5,457 nt of DNA from Actinomycetota bacterium. Its GTDB lineage: Bacteria > Actinomycetota > Actinomycetes > Actinomycetales > Angustibacteraceae. Of the stretch, positions 1 to 5,457 are shown piece by piece. Numbering within the stretch: position 1 is the stretch's first letter; every line of letters starts with the position of its first letter. The DNA lies in the NCBI GenBank assembly GCA_014377795.1, contig JACMOY010000414.1, forward strand, positions 1 through 5,457. Direction: 5' to 3'. Below the pieces are notes generated by a model, which did not search any database, had not been told where the DNA came from, and was given only the letters and a program-made list of their open reading frames with translations. The translations under genes were made by a program, and so were the position numbers.

Positions 1-402
1 GTCGACGAGGTGCTCGCCCGGCTGGACGACCCGGTGCAGCGCCGACGTACGCGCCACGTGCTGACCGAGGTCGGCCGGGTGCTCGACGTGGTCGCGCTGC
101 TCGATCGCGGTGCTGTCGAGGCGATCGGTCCGCACCTGGACGCCTCACACGCCTCGCTGCGCGACGACTTCGTGGTCTCGTGCCTCGAGCTCGTCCTGGC
201 CGTGGCGTCGGCGCGCGACGCCCGGGCGCTGGGGGCGCGGATGACCGGCGGCGGGTTCGGCGGCTCGGCGATCGCCCTCGTCGCCGCGGACCAGCCCGAG
301 GTCGTGGCCCGCGCTGTGGCCGGCGCGTCCGCCGCCGCCGGCGTCGCCGCGCCGCGGTTCCTGGTCGCCGACCCCTCACCCGGCGCCACCCGCTGGGCCT
401 GA
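1..402 (+). CDS. galK: Galactokinase, C-terminal fragment (5' end outside window)
   Basis: Galactokinase phosphorylates alpha-D-galactose with ATP to galactose-1-phosphate in the cytoplasm, the first committed step of the Leloir pathway. The frame is open from base 1 and ends at TGA 400-402, so 133 residues are visible. They include the family's RRxRHVxTExxRV segment (about residues 17-28), the ASHASLRDDF motif (48-57), and the glycine-rich GHMP-kinase motif 3 MTGGGFGGSAIAL (81-93). The spacing and order match the C-terminal third of bacterial galactokinases. One small departure is LEL followed by Val where many galactokinases have PELD just after the SLRDD motif. Another GHMP sugar kinase is possible, but the SLRDD plus GGGFGG combination favours GalK strongly. 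A strong hairpin lies 47 bases after the stop, so this is the last gene of its transcript. Confidence 0.9.
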   Translation, partial: VDEVLARLDDPVQRRRTRHVLTEVGRVLDVVALLDRGAVEAIGPHLDASHASLRDDFVVSCLELVLAVASARDARALGARMTGGGFGGSAIALVAADQPEVVARAVAGASAAAGVAAPRFLVADPSPGATRWA

Positions 403-449
403 CGCCCTCGGGTCTGGCCGTGCCGCACACCGGTCGCCATCCGGAACAG

Positions 450-486
450 GCCAGGCCCCCGGGAGGCGATGTCCCGGGGGCCTGGC
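450..486. terminator. Perfect 15-bp hairpin between convergent genes, likely bidirectional terminator
   Basis: The left arm at 450-464 (GCCAGGCCCCCGGGA) is exactly complementary to the right arm at 472-486, with a 7-base loop (465-471). The hairpin lies 47 bases after the galactokinase stop and 16 bases after the stop of the opposing hydrolase gene, the usual place for a shared terminator. Neither side has a T-tract, so this is the U-less hairpin type often proposed for high-GC actinobacteria rather than a classic rho-independent site. The structure is seen directly; termination is inferred from position and stability. Confidence 0.75.
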
Positions 487-502
487 GTATCGACCGGACG
501 CC

Positions 503-1339
503 CTACTTGGCCAGGAAGCCGATCAGGGCCTGGTTCCACTCCTGCGTGTGACTGACGTTGCACCCGTGCGGGCCGCCGGCGATGACGTGCAGCTCGCTGC
601 CCGCCAGCGCTGCGTGGGTGCGCGCACCCGATCCCGCGAACGCGACGACGGCGTCGCTGTCACCGTGCAGCACCAGCACCGGGACCGTCACCTTCGTGAG
701 GTCCTCGCGGAAGTCCGTGCTACCGAACGCGGCCATGCACTCGAGGGCGGCCTTCTTGTCTGCCTGCTTGCACACCGCAAGCGCGTCCTGGCGCTGCTGC
801 TCGGTCACCTGCAGCACTCCGTCAGCGGAGAAGAACTGGGTGGTGAACCCGTCGTAGAAGGTGTCATCGTCCTTGGTCAGGTCGGCGGTCATCGTCGCGG
901 CCGCCTCCTTGGTGAGCGGACCGTCCGGGTTGTCATCGGTCTGCAACAGGTAGGGCGGGACCGCCGAGGCGAAGACGGCGCTGCGCACGCGCGCCGACCC
1001 GTGGGTGGACAGGTAGCGGGCCACCTCGCCACCGCCCATCGAGAAGCCGACCAGCGTGACGTCGCTCAGGTCGAGCTGCTCCATCAGCGCGTTCAGGTCC
1101 TCGCTGAGCGTGTCGTAGGAGTACCCCGACCGCGGCTTGTCGCTGCGGCCGAAGCCGCGGCGGTCGTAGGTGACGACGCGGTAGCCGGCCTCCTGCAACG
1201 CGGGGACCTGGGCTGAGAACGCCTCACCCGACAGCGGCCAGCCGTGGATCAGGACGACGGGTCGGCCCGCGCCCCCTGTGTCGTCGACGTACAGGTTGGT
1301 GTCCTTGAACAGTCCATGGTGTGCGGTGATCTCGGTCAT
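503..1339 (-). CDS. Alpha/beta hydrolase, non-heme chloroperoxidase/arylesterase-like
   Basis: This is a complete 278-residue alpha/beta-fold hydrolase of the usual length for the cofactor-free haloperoxidase/arylesterase group. The oxyanion-hole segment is HGWPLS (32-37), followed by TYDRRGFGRSDKP (57-69). The nucleophile elbow GFSMGG places Ser at 100, the acid is Asp229 in HGDSDAVV, and the catalytic His258 lies in GGPHG, so the triad is complete. GGGEVARYLSTHG (102-114) and SAVPP (125-129) are typical of the chloroperoxidase-like branch. Such enzymes hydrolyse esters or lactones, and many show perhydrolase activity in vitro; the natural substrate cannot be told. No signal peptide is visible, so it should be cytoplasmic. 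The ATG at 1339-1337 is chosen because family similarity begins there; an upstream in-frame TTG at 1390 would add 17 unconserved residues and run into the divergent promoter region. There is no strong Shine-Dalgarno sequence. The gene runs divergent to the flavoprotein gene and convergent to galactokinase. Confidence 0.9.
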   Translation of the reverse strand: MTEITAHHGLFKDTNLYVDDTGGAGRPVVLIHGWPLSGEAFSAQVPALQEAGYRVVTYDRRGFGRSDKPRSGYSYDTLSEDLNALMEQLDLSDVTLVGFSMGGGEVARYLSTHGSARVRSAVFASAVPPYLLQTDDNPDGPLTKEAAATMTADLTKDDDTFYDGFTTQFFSADGVLQVTEQQRQDALAVCKQADKKAALECMAAFGSTDFREDLTKVTVPVLVLHGDSDAVVAFAGSGARTHAALAGSELHVIAGGPHGCNVSHTQEWNQALIGFLAK

Positions 1340-1345
1340 CTGACC

Positions 1346-1351
1346 ACTTTG
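1346..1351 (-). promoter_or_regulatory. Weak candidate -10 box for the hydrolase gene
   Basis: Read on the minus strand, CAAAGT lies six bases before the hydrolase ATG, the same spacing as the two clearer -10 boxes in this window. It matches TANNNT at only two of the three fixed positions. If real, it would make the hydrolase mRNA leaderless, which would explain the lack of a good ribosome binding site. This is inference from spacing only. Confidence 0.25.
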
Positions 1352-1384
1352 GGGTCCATGTCCCTTCCGCGCACCCCGGGATGA

Positions 1385-1402
1385 CGGCAACCGGCAACCG
1401 GC
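1385..1402. repeat. 7-bp tandem repeat (CGGCAAC) in divergent intergenic region
   Basis: CGGCAAC occurs twice head to tail and is followed by a partial third copy (CGGC). It lies between the start codons of the two divergent genes, 24 bases upstream of the -10 box of the flavoprotein gene. It could be an operator for a regulator that binds direct repeats, or a chance slippage product. The repeat itself is directly visible; its role is unknown. Confidence 0.4.
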
Positions 1403-1425
1403 GAGCGCAGCGCCGGGCCCTCACC

Positions 1426-1431
1426 TACCGT
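1426..1431 (+). promoter_or_regulatory. -10 box (TACCGT) for leaderless flavoprotein gene
   Basis: TACCGT fits the actinobacterial TANNNT -10 consensus and lies six bases before ATG 1438, which puts the expected transcription start on the A of the start codon. No purine-rich ribosome binding site precedes this ATG, as expected for a leaderless mRNA. The surrounding CACCTACNGTCG sequence recurs in the same position before the GTG at 2877. No convincing -35 box is visible. Confidence 0.6.
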
Positions 1432-1437
1432 CGGGTC

Positions 1438-2844
1438 ATGACCGCTGACGTGGGTGCCGACGTGACGTACGACCTCGTGGTGCTGGGCACCGGATCGGGC
1501 GGCGAGGTGGTCGCCGGTGAGGTGGCCCGCGCAGGCGGCACGGTGGCCGCGGTGGACGCCGGGCTGTTCGGCGGCGAGTGCCCGTACGTCGCGTGCGTCC
1601 CCAGCAAGGCGATGCTGCTGGCCGCCCGCGAGCACGTCCTCGTCGGGGGCGAGCACGCCGGGGCCTTCGGGCGCGCCGTCCTGCGGCGGGACGACACGGC
1701 CGAGCACCGCCACGACGACGGCGCGGTCAAGGGCCTGGCCGACGACGGCATCGAGGTGGTGCGCGGCCGAGGCACGCTGGCCGGCCGCGCGGGCGACGAC
1801 CTGCTCGTCGAGGTCGACGGACGGCGCCTGCGGGCCCGGGCCGTCGTCCTCGGCACCGGCAGCGAGCCCGCCGTCCCGCCGCTCGAGGGGCTGGACGACG
1901 TCCCCACCTGGACCAGCGACCAGGCCCTGAGCAGCCCCGACCTGCCGAGCCGGCTCGCGATCCTCGGTGGCGGCGCGGTCGGCTGCGAGCTGGCTCAGGT
2001 GTACGCCTCGTTCGGCACCCACGTGGTCCTGGTGGAGTCCGGCGAGCACCTGCTGGCCAGCGAGCCGGCCTGGGTCGGCGCCATCCTGGCCGGCGCCCTG
2101 CGCGACCTCGGGGTCGACGTGCGGCTCGGCGTACGGATCACCGGCGCCACCCCCCGCGGCGACGGGCTGCGGCTGGTCGTCGAGGACGGCCCGGGGGTGG
2201 ACGCCGACCGGCTGCTGGTCGCCGTCGGACGTCGGCCCCGCAGCGCCGACCTGGGCCTGGCCACCGTGGGCTGCGCCCCCGCCGAGGACGGCTCGCTGAC
2301 CGTCGACGCGCGCTGCCGGGTGCTCGGCGCGGACGGGGCCCCCGTGGCCGGGCTGTTCGCCGTCGGCGACGTCACCGGCATCGCGCCCTACACCCACACC
2401 GCCAACTACCAGGGCCGGATCGTGGCCGCCCACCTGCAGGGCACCGGTCGCGACGCCGACTACAGCGGTATACCCCGCGCGGTGTACACCGACCCGACCG
2501 TCTTCGGGGTCGGCGAGCAGGCGCAGCAGGCCCGCGTACGCGGCATCCACGCCCTGGTCGACGGCACCGACGTCGCCGACACCGGGCGCGGGTTCATCGC
2601 CGGCGTCGGCGCGGGTCGGGTCGAGCTCGTCGTGGACGCCGCGACGGGGCGGCTGATCGGTGCGAGCGCCATCGGCCCCGAGGCCGACAGCTGGGCCGGT
2701 GAGCTGGCCCTCGCGGTCCGCGCCGGGCTGGACGTCGACCTGCTCAGCGACCACGTGCACGCCTTCCCGGCGTGGTCCGAGGCGATCCAGCCGGCCGCGA
2801 GCCGGCTCGCCGAGCGGGTCCGCACGATCCGCGCCTCGGCGTAG
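1438..2844 (+). CDS. FAD/NAD(P)-dependent pyridine nucleotide-disulfide oxidoreductase
   Basis: This 468-residue flavoprotein belongs to the class I disulfide oxidoreductases (lipoamide dehydrogenase, mercuric reductase, glutathione reductase), which move electrons from NAD(P)H through FAD to a Cys pair and then to a substrate. The FAD-binding GTGSGG is at 17-22. The redox motif GGECPYVACVPSK gives Cys48 and Cys53 (CxxxxC). The second Rossmann motif GGGAVGCE is at 177-184, and Glu200 at the end of the next strand suggests NADH rather than NADPH. FAVGDVTG (307-314) contacts FAD, and the dimerisation domain starts near YTDPTVFGVGE (350-360). The C-terminal HAFPAWSE (441-448) has Phe443 where lipoamide dehydrogenase has its catalytic His in HAHPTLSE, so a true lipoamide dehydrogenase role is unlikely. 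No MerA-type N-terminal metal domain or C-terminal Cys pair is present. ATG 1438 is chosen over the in-frame ATG at 1381 because a -10 box sits six bases upstream and similarity begins just after it. The substrate is unknown; quinones or other electron acceptors are possible. Confidence 0.85.
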   Translation: MTADVGADVTYDLVVLGTGSGGEVVAGEVARAGGTVAAVDAGLFGGECPYVACVPSKAMLLAAREHVLVGGEHAGAFGRAVLRRDDTAEHRHDDGAVKGLADDGIEVVRGRGTLAGRAGDDLLVEVDGRRLRARAVVLGTGSEPAVPPLEGLDDVPTWTSDQALSSPDLPSRLAILGGGAVGCELAQVYASFGTHVVLVESGEHLLASEPAWVGAILAGALRDLGVDVRLGVRITGATPRGDGLRLVVEDGPGVDADRLLVAVGRRPRSADLGLATVGCAPAEDGSLTVDARCRVLGADGAPVAGLFAVGDVTGIAPYTHTANYQGRIVAAHLQGTGRDADYSGIPRAVYTDPTVFGVGEQAQQARVRGIHALVDGTDVADTGRGFIAGVGAGRVELVVDAATGRLIGASAIGPEADSWAGELALAVRAGLDVDLLSDHVHAFPAWSEAIQPAASRLAERVRTIRASA

Positions 2845-2864
2845 CGCCTGTCGCACCCGGCACC

Positions 2865-2870
2865 TACTGT
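2865..2870 (+). promoter_or_regulatory. -10 box (TACTGT) for leaderless Gfo/Idh/MocA fusion gene
   Basis: TACTGT fits TANNNT and lies six bases before GTG 2877, so transcription would begin at or next to the start codon. It lies in the 32-bp gap after the flavoprotein stop, so the downstream pair of genes can be transcribed on its own as well as by read-through. The context CACCTACNGTCG matches that before the flavoprotein gene. The box also decides the start: GTG 2877 rather than the in-frame ATG at 2772 inside the upstream gene. No -35 box is evident. Confidence 0.6.
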
Positions 2871-2876
2871 CGTCCC

Positions 2877-4529
2877 GTGCCCACGATCAGCTGGCAGGTC
2901 GACCTGTCCGACCCCGCCCTCACCCGTTCCGTCGACCACCTGCGCGCCGACCTCGCCCGCGCCGGCTGGGCGGACGCCGGCTGGGGCGACGTCCCCACCG
3001 GCGACGTCGTGGCCGTCGTCGCCGACCGCCCCGTCCGCGGGGCCGAGACGCTGCTGGCCCTGGGCCGCCCCGTGCTGCTCGTCGGGCCCACCCTGGCCGC
3101 CGGTGACGCCGACGGCGTCCTGGCCGACGCCGCGGGTCTGCTCACGGCCCACCTGACCCCTGCGCACGACGTCCGGGTGCGGGCGGCGACCGGCAGCCCG
3201 CTGGCCACCCGGTTGCTCGACCACGTCCACGGCGGCTCGGCCCACCTGGGCGAGCACACCCACGTCCACGACCGCATCCTGCTCGTCGACAAGGTCGCCG
3301 ACGACGTCGAACCGCTGCTGCTCGCCAGCGTCGGCCTGCTGGCCCAGCCGGTGGCCACCTGGCGGCGCTCGGCCGGCGTTCTCGCGTTCACCCTGGGCGG
3401 TACACCCGCGGCGCTCGACACCCGCGCCGTCCGTCGCCTGCTGGTGCTGGCGCTGCGGCACGTCACCGAGGCCGTCGTCCCGGCGCCGGTGCGGGTCGGG
3501 CTGCTCGGGTACGGCGCCATCGGCCACGAGCACAGCCGCGCGGTGCAGGCTGTGGCCGGCCTCGAGCTGGCGGCGGTGTGCGACACCAACCCCGAGCGGG
3601 TGGCGGTGGCGACGGCGTACGCCCCCGGTGCCCGCGGCCACACCTCGCCCGACGACCTCGTCAACGACCCGGACGTCGACCTGGTCGTCGTCTCGACTCC
3701 GCCGGCCTCGCACGCCCCCTGGGCGCTGCGGCTGCTCGAGGCCGGCAAGCACGTCGTGGTCGAGAAGCCGTTCGCCATCACCACCGCCGAGGCCGACGAG
3801 GTGCTGGCGCTGGCCGCTGCTGAGAGTCTGCTCGCCTGCGTCTACCAGAACCGCCGGTTCGACCCCGACTACCTGGCGCTGCGCCGGGCCGTCGAGCAGG
3901 GACGGATCGGCACCCCGTTCCAGGTCGAGGCGTTCGTCGGCGGCTTCGGCCACCCCTGCAACCTGTGGCACAGCGACGACGCCGTCTCGGGCGGCGCGTA
4001 CTACGACTGGGGCGCCCACGTGCTCGACCAGGTGCTCGACCTGGTGCCTGGCCCGGTCGAGCACGTCACGGCCGCCACCCACAAGCTGCGCTGGCACGAC
4101 GTCACCAACGCCGACCACAGCCGCGTGACCATGCGCTTCGTCGACGGCACCGAGGCCGAGTTCGTCTACTCCGACCTCGCCGCGGCGCTCAAACCGCGCT
4201 GGTACGTGCTGGGCACCGACGGCGCAGTCGTCGGTCACTGGCGCACCGAGAAGGTCGTCTCGCGCAACGACGTCGGCACCCTGGCCGAGGACGTGCTCTC
4301 GCCGGCCGACTCCCCGCCGCTGATGGACCTGCACTCCGCCGACGGGTCGATGACCAGGCTGGCCACCCCCGAGGGCGACCTGCACCCCTTCCACACCCAG
4401 CTCGCCGACCAGCTGCAGCTCGGCCTGCCGATGGGCGTCACCGGAGCCCAGTCCCGTCGCGTCCTCGGGGTGATGGAGGCCGCCCGCGAGTCCGCGGCGC
4501 GCGGCGGGGTGCCGGTCACGCCGCGGTGA
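2877..4529 (+). CDS. Gfo/Idh/MocA oxidoreductase with N-terminal ThuA-like domain
   Basis: This 550-residue protein is much longer than the 330-390 residues usual for the Gfo/Idh/MocA family, NAD(P)-dependent dehydrogenases of sugars, polyols and related compounds. The dehydrogenase part begins near residue 205: VRVGLLGYGAIGHEH has the nucleotide-binding GxGxxG at 211-216, LLEAGKHVVVEKP (286-298) carries the family Lys297, and GGAYYDWGAHVLD (372-384) supplies Asp377 and His381 of the inositol-dehydrogenase-type active site. The extra N-terminal ~195 residues end with HDRILLVDK (131-139), QPVATWRR (157-164) and FTLGGTPAALDTRAVRRLL (171-189). These resemble the C-terminal part of ThuA-like (trehalose utilisation, glutamine-amidotransferase fold) domains, in which a HD.I...PV.W...LGHTP pattern recurs. 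The first half of that domain is not clearly recognisable. No signal peptide or membrane segment is visible. The GTG start is supported by the -10 box six bases upstream. The stop overlaps the next gene by four bases. Family assignment is firm; the ThuA reading is moderate and the substrate unknown. Confidence 0.85.
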   Translation: MPTISWQVDLSDPALTRSVDHLRADLARAGWADAGWGDVPTGDVVAVVADRPVRGAETLLALGRPVLLVGPTLAAGDADGVLADAAGLLTAHLTPAHDVRVRAATGSPLATRLLDHVHGGSAHLGEHTHVHDRILLVDKVADDVEPLLLASVGLLAQPVATWRRSAGVLAFTLGGTPAALDTRAVRRLLVLALRHVTEAVVPAPVRVGLLGYGAIGHEHSRAVQAVAGLELAAVCDTNPERVAVATAYAPGARGHTSPDDLVNDPDVDLVVVSTPPASHAPWALRLLEAGKHVVVEKPFAITTAEADEVLALAAAESLLACVYQNRRFDPDYLALRRAVEQGRIGTPFQVEAFVGGFGHPCNLWHSDDAVSGGAYYDWGAHVLDQVLDLVPGPVEHVTAATHKLRWHDVTNADHSRVTMRFVDGTEAEFVYSDLAAALKPRWYVLGTDGAVVGHWRTEKVVSRNDVGTLAEDVLSPADSPPLMDLHSADGSMTRLATPEGDLHPFHTQLADQLQLGLPMGVTGAQSRRVLGVMEAARESAARGGVPVTPR

Positions 4530-5457
4530 GCGTGCGCTGGGGGTTCCTCGGGGCGGGCTTCATCGCGACCCGGGCGCTGGCCCCGGCGGTGCACGCCGCT
4601 GAAGGCGCGGTGCTGCAGGCTGTCGCGGCCCGCGACGTCGACCGGGCCCGGGCGCTCGAGCCCGCCGGGTCGGCGTACGACGACTACCGCGCTGTGCTCG
4701 AGGACCCCGACGTCGACGTCGTGTACGTGGCACTTCCCAACGACGACCACCTGCCGTGGACCCTCGCCGCGCTCGAGGCGGGCAAGCACGTCCTGTGCGA
4801 GAAGCCGCTCGGGCTGGACGCCGGCCAGGTGGCCCAGGTCGGCGACGCGGCGTCGCGCGCCGGCCGGCTCGCGGTCGAGGCCACCTGGTACCGCTGGCAC
4901 CCGCGCAGCATCCGCAGCCGCGAGCTGGTGCGCGAGGGCGTGGTGGGTGACCCGACCTCGCTGTCCACCGCGTTCTGCTTCGGCGACGTCCCGGCGGGCA
5001 ACTACCGGCTCGACCCCTCACGCGGCGGCGGCGCCTGGTACGACGTCGGGTGCTACGGCGTCTCGGCCGCCCACCTGCTGCTCGGCGACGACCTCGCGGC
5101 CACCCGCGCCACCCGCCGCGAGGGCCCGACCGGCGTCGACCTGGAGACCCGCGCCCTGCTCCTCACCCCCGGTGGCGCGCTGGCCGAGGTGGTCGCCAGC
5201 ATCGACGCCCCCGAGCACCAGGACCTCACCGTGCACGGCAGCACCGGGTCGCTGACCTGGTCGGCGCCCCAGCTGAGCAGCTGGCGCGAGCCCGCCGAGC
5301 TCACCGTGACCCGGCCCCGGGGCGACCCGCTCGTCGAGACGTTCGCCGCGGTCGACGCCTACCAGCTGATGGTCGAGCAGGTCAGCCGCTGCGCCCGCGG
5401 TGACGGCGAGCCGGTCGTCACGCTCGCGGAGTCGCTGCGGGTCGCCGCAACGATGGA
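4526..5457 (+). CDS. Gfo/Idh/MocA oxidoreductase, GFOR/dihydrodiol dehydrogenase-like (3' end outside window)
   Basis: The frame is open from GTG 4526 to the window edge, giving 310 residues with no stop; probably only a few tens of residues are missing. VRWGFLGAGFIA holds the Rossmann GxGxxA (9-14). LEAGKHVLCEKPLG (83-96) holds the family Lys93. EATWYRWHPR (118-127) and GGGAWYDVGCYG (167-178) match the branch containing glucose-fructose oxidoreductase, trans-dihydrobenzenediol dehydrogenase and NADP-xylose dehydrogenase. There the Tyr of the GCY/GIY motif (here Tyr177) is catalytic, instead of the His used by the upstream paralogue. No Tat or Sec signal precedes the Rossmann fold, so it should be cytoplasmic, unlike periplasmic Zymomonas GFOR. 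The start overlaps the upstream stop as GTGA, which implies translational coupling and equal regulation of the pair. GTG 4532, two codons later, is an alternative start. The likely role is oxidation or reduction of a sugar or diol with NAD(P); the exact substrate is unknown. Confidence 0.85.
   Translation, partial: MSVRWGFLGAGFIATRALAPAVHAAEGAVLQAVAARDVDRARALEPAGSAYDDYRAVLEDPDVDVVYVALPNDDHLPWTLAALEAGKHVLCEKPLGLDAGQVAQVGDAASRAGRLAVEATWYRWHPRSIRSRELVREGVVGDPTSLSTAFCFGDVPAGNYRLDPSRGGGAWYDVGCYGVSAAHLLLGDDLAATRATRREGPTGVDLETRALLLTPGGALAEVVASIDAPEHQDLTVHGSTGSLTWSAPQLSSWREPAELTVTRPRGDPLVETFAAVDAYQLMVEQVSRCARGDGEPVVTLAESLRVAATM

Noticed and set aside
548..1216. 222-codon plus-strand frame opposite the hydrolase gene
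   Set aside because: The hydrolase on the minus strand has a full catalytic triad and family motifs throughout; this frame has none and is antisense to it.
1381..1437. Extending the flavoprotein to the in-frame ATG at 1381
   Set aside because: The 19 extra residues are Arg/Thr-rich and unlike the family, and they would cover the tandem repeat and the -10 box. ATG 1438 has a well placed -10 box and puts the FAD motif 16 residues from the N-terminus, as is normal.
1578..2702. 374-codon plus-strand frame inside the flavoprotein gene
   Set aside because: The translation is almost entirely Arg, Gly, Pro and Ala, typical of an out-of-frame reading of GC-rich DNA.
1438..2844. Calling the flavoprotein a mercuric reductase or lipoamide dehydrogenase outright
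   Set aside because: The C-terminal Cys pair and N-terminal metal domain of MerA are absent, the lipoamide dehydrogenase catalytic His is replaced, and no mer or 2-oxoacid dehydrogenase genes are next to it.
1336..2856. 506-codon open frame on the minus strand across the flavoprotein gene
   Set aside because: It is the antisense shadow of a strongly supported FAD oxidoreductase. The composition is Gly, Ala, Val, Asp, Gln and His rich with no recognisable motif, as expected where G/C third positions remove stop codons on the opposite strand.
2772..2876. Extending the fusion protein to the in-frame ATG at 2772
   Set aside because: It would overlap the flavoprotein gene by 73 bases and add 35 Arg/Pro-rich residues with no family support; GTG 2877 has the -10 box.
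2460..4394. 644-codon open frame on the minus strand across the flavoprotein 3' end and most of the fusion gene
   Set aside because: It spans two real genes and their promoter gap, shows low-complexity Gly/Val/Gln/Arg-rich translation and no domain. Its length is explained by GC content.
4526..5457. A frameshift or duplication artefact creating the second Gfo/Idh/MocA gene
   Set aside because: The second protein has its own complete Rossmann, EKP and catalytic motifs and belongs to a different branch from the first, so it is a separate gene.

Overview
This window comes from a very GC-rich bacterium, most likely an actinobacterium (Nocardioidaceae or Intrasporangiaceae would fit). Three things point there: third codon positions are almost always G or C, GTG starts are used, and at least two genes appear to start on leaderless transcripts, with a TANNNT -10 box six bases before the start codon. 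These points suggest the group but do not fix the genus. I see no RNA genes, insertion sequences, CRISPR array, attachment sites or replication origin.

Layout. Bases 1-402 are the 3' end of a galactokinase gene (+). A perfect 15-bp hairpin (450-486) follows and separates it from a convergent alpha/beta hydrolase of the non-heme chloroperoxidase/arylesterase type (503-1339, -). A 98-bp divergent intergenic region (1340-1437) carries a short tandem repeat and a clear -10 box. Next is a pyridine nucleotide-disulfide oxidoreductase (1438-2844, +) with an intact CxxxxC redox pair but Phe in place of the usual C-terminal catalytic His. After a 32-bp gap with its own -10 box comes a 550-residue protein (2877-4529, +). 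Its C-terminal two thirds is a Gfo/Idh/MocA-family NAD(P)-dependent sugar/polyol dehydrogenase, and its N-terminal ~195 residues look like a diverged ThuA-like domain. It overlaps by four bases (GTGA) a second Gfo/Idh/MocA oxidoreductase of the glucose-fructose oxidoreductase/dihydrodiol dehydrogenase type (4526 to the window end, +, incomplete).

How the genes fit together. The last two genes are almost certainly co-translated and probably act in one carbohydrate or polyol oxidation route, but the substrate cannot be read from this sequence. Galactokinase, at the left edge, is also sugar-related, but it is transcriptionally insulated by the hairpin and the opposing hydrolase gene. The hydrolase and the flavin reductase are divergently transcribed and look like general metabolic or detoxification enzymes. 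The most unusual items are the ThuA-like/Gfo fusion with its tandem paralogue, and the altered catalytic dyad in the flavoprotein. I found no convincing evidence of a wholly new system.
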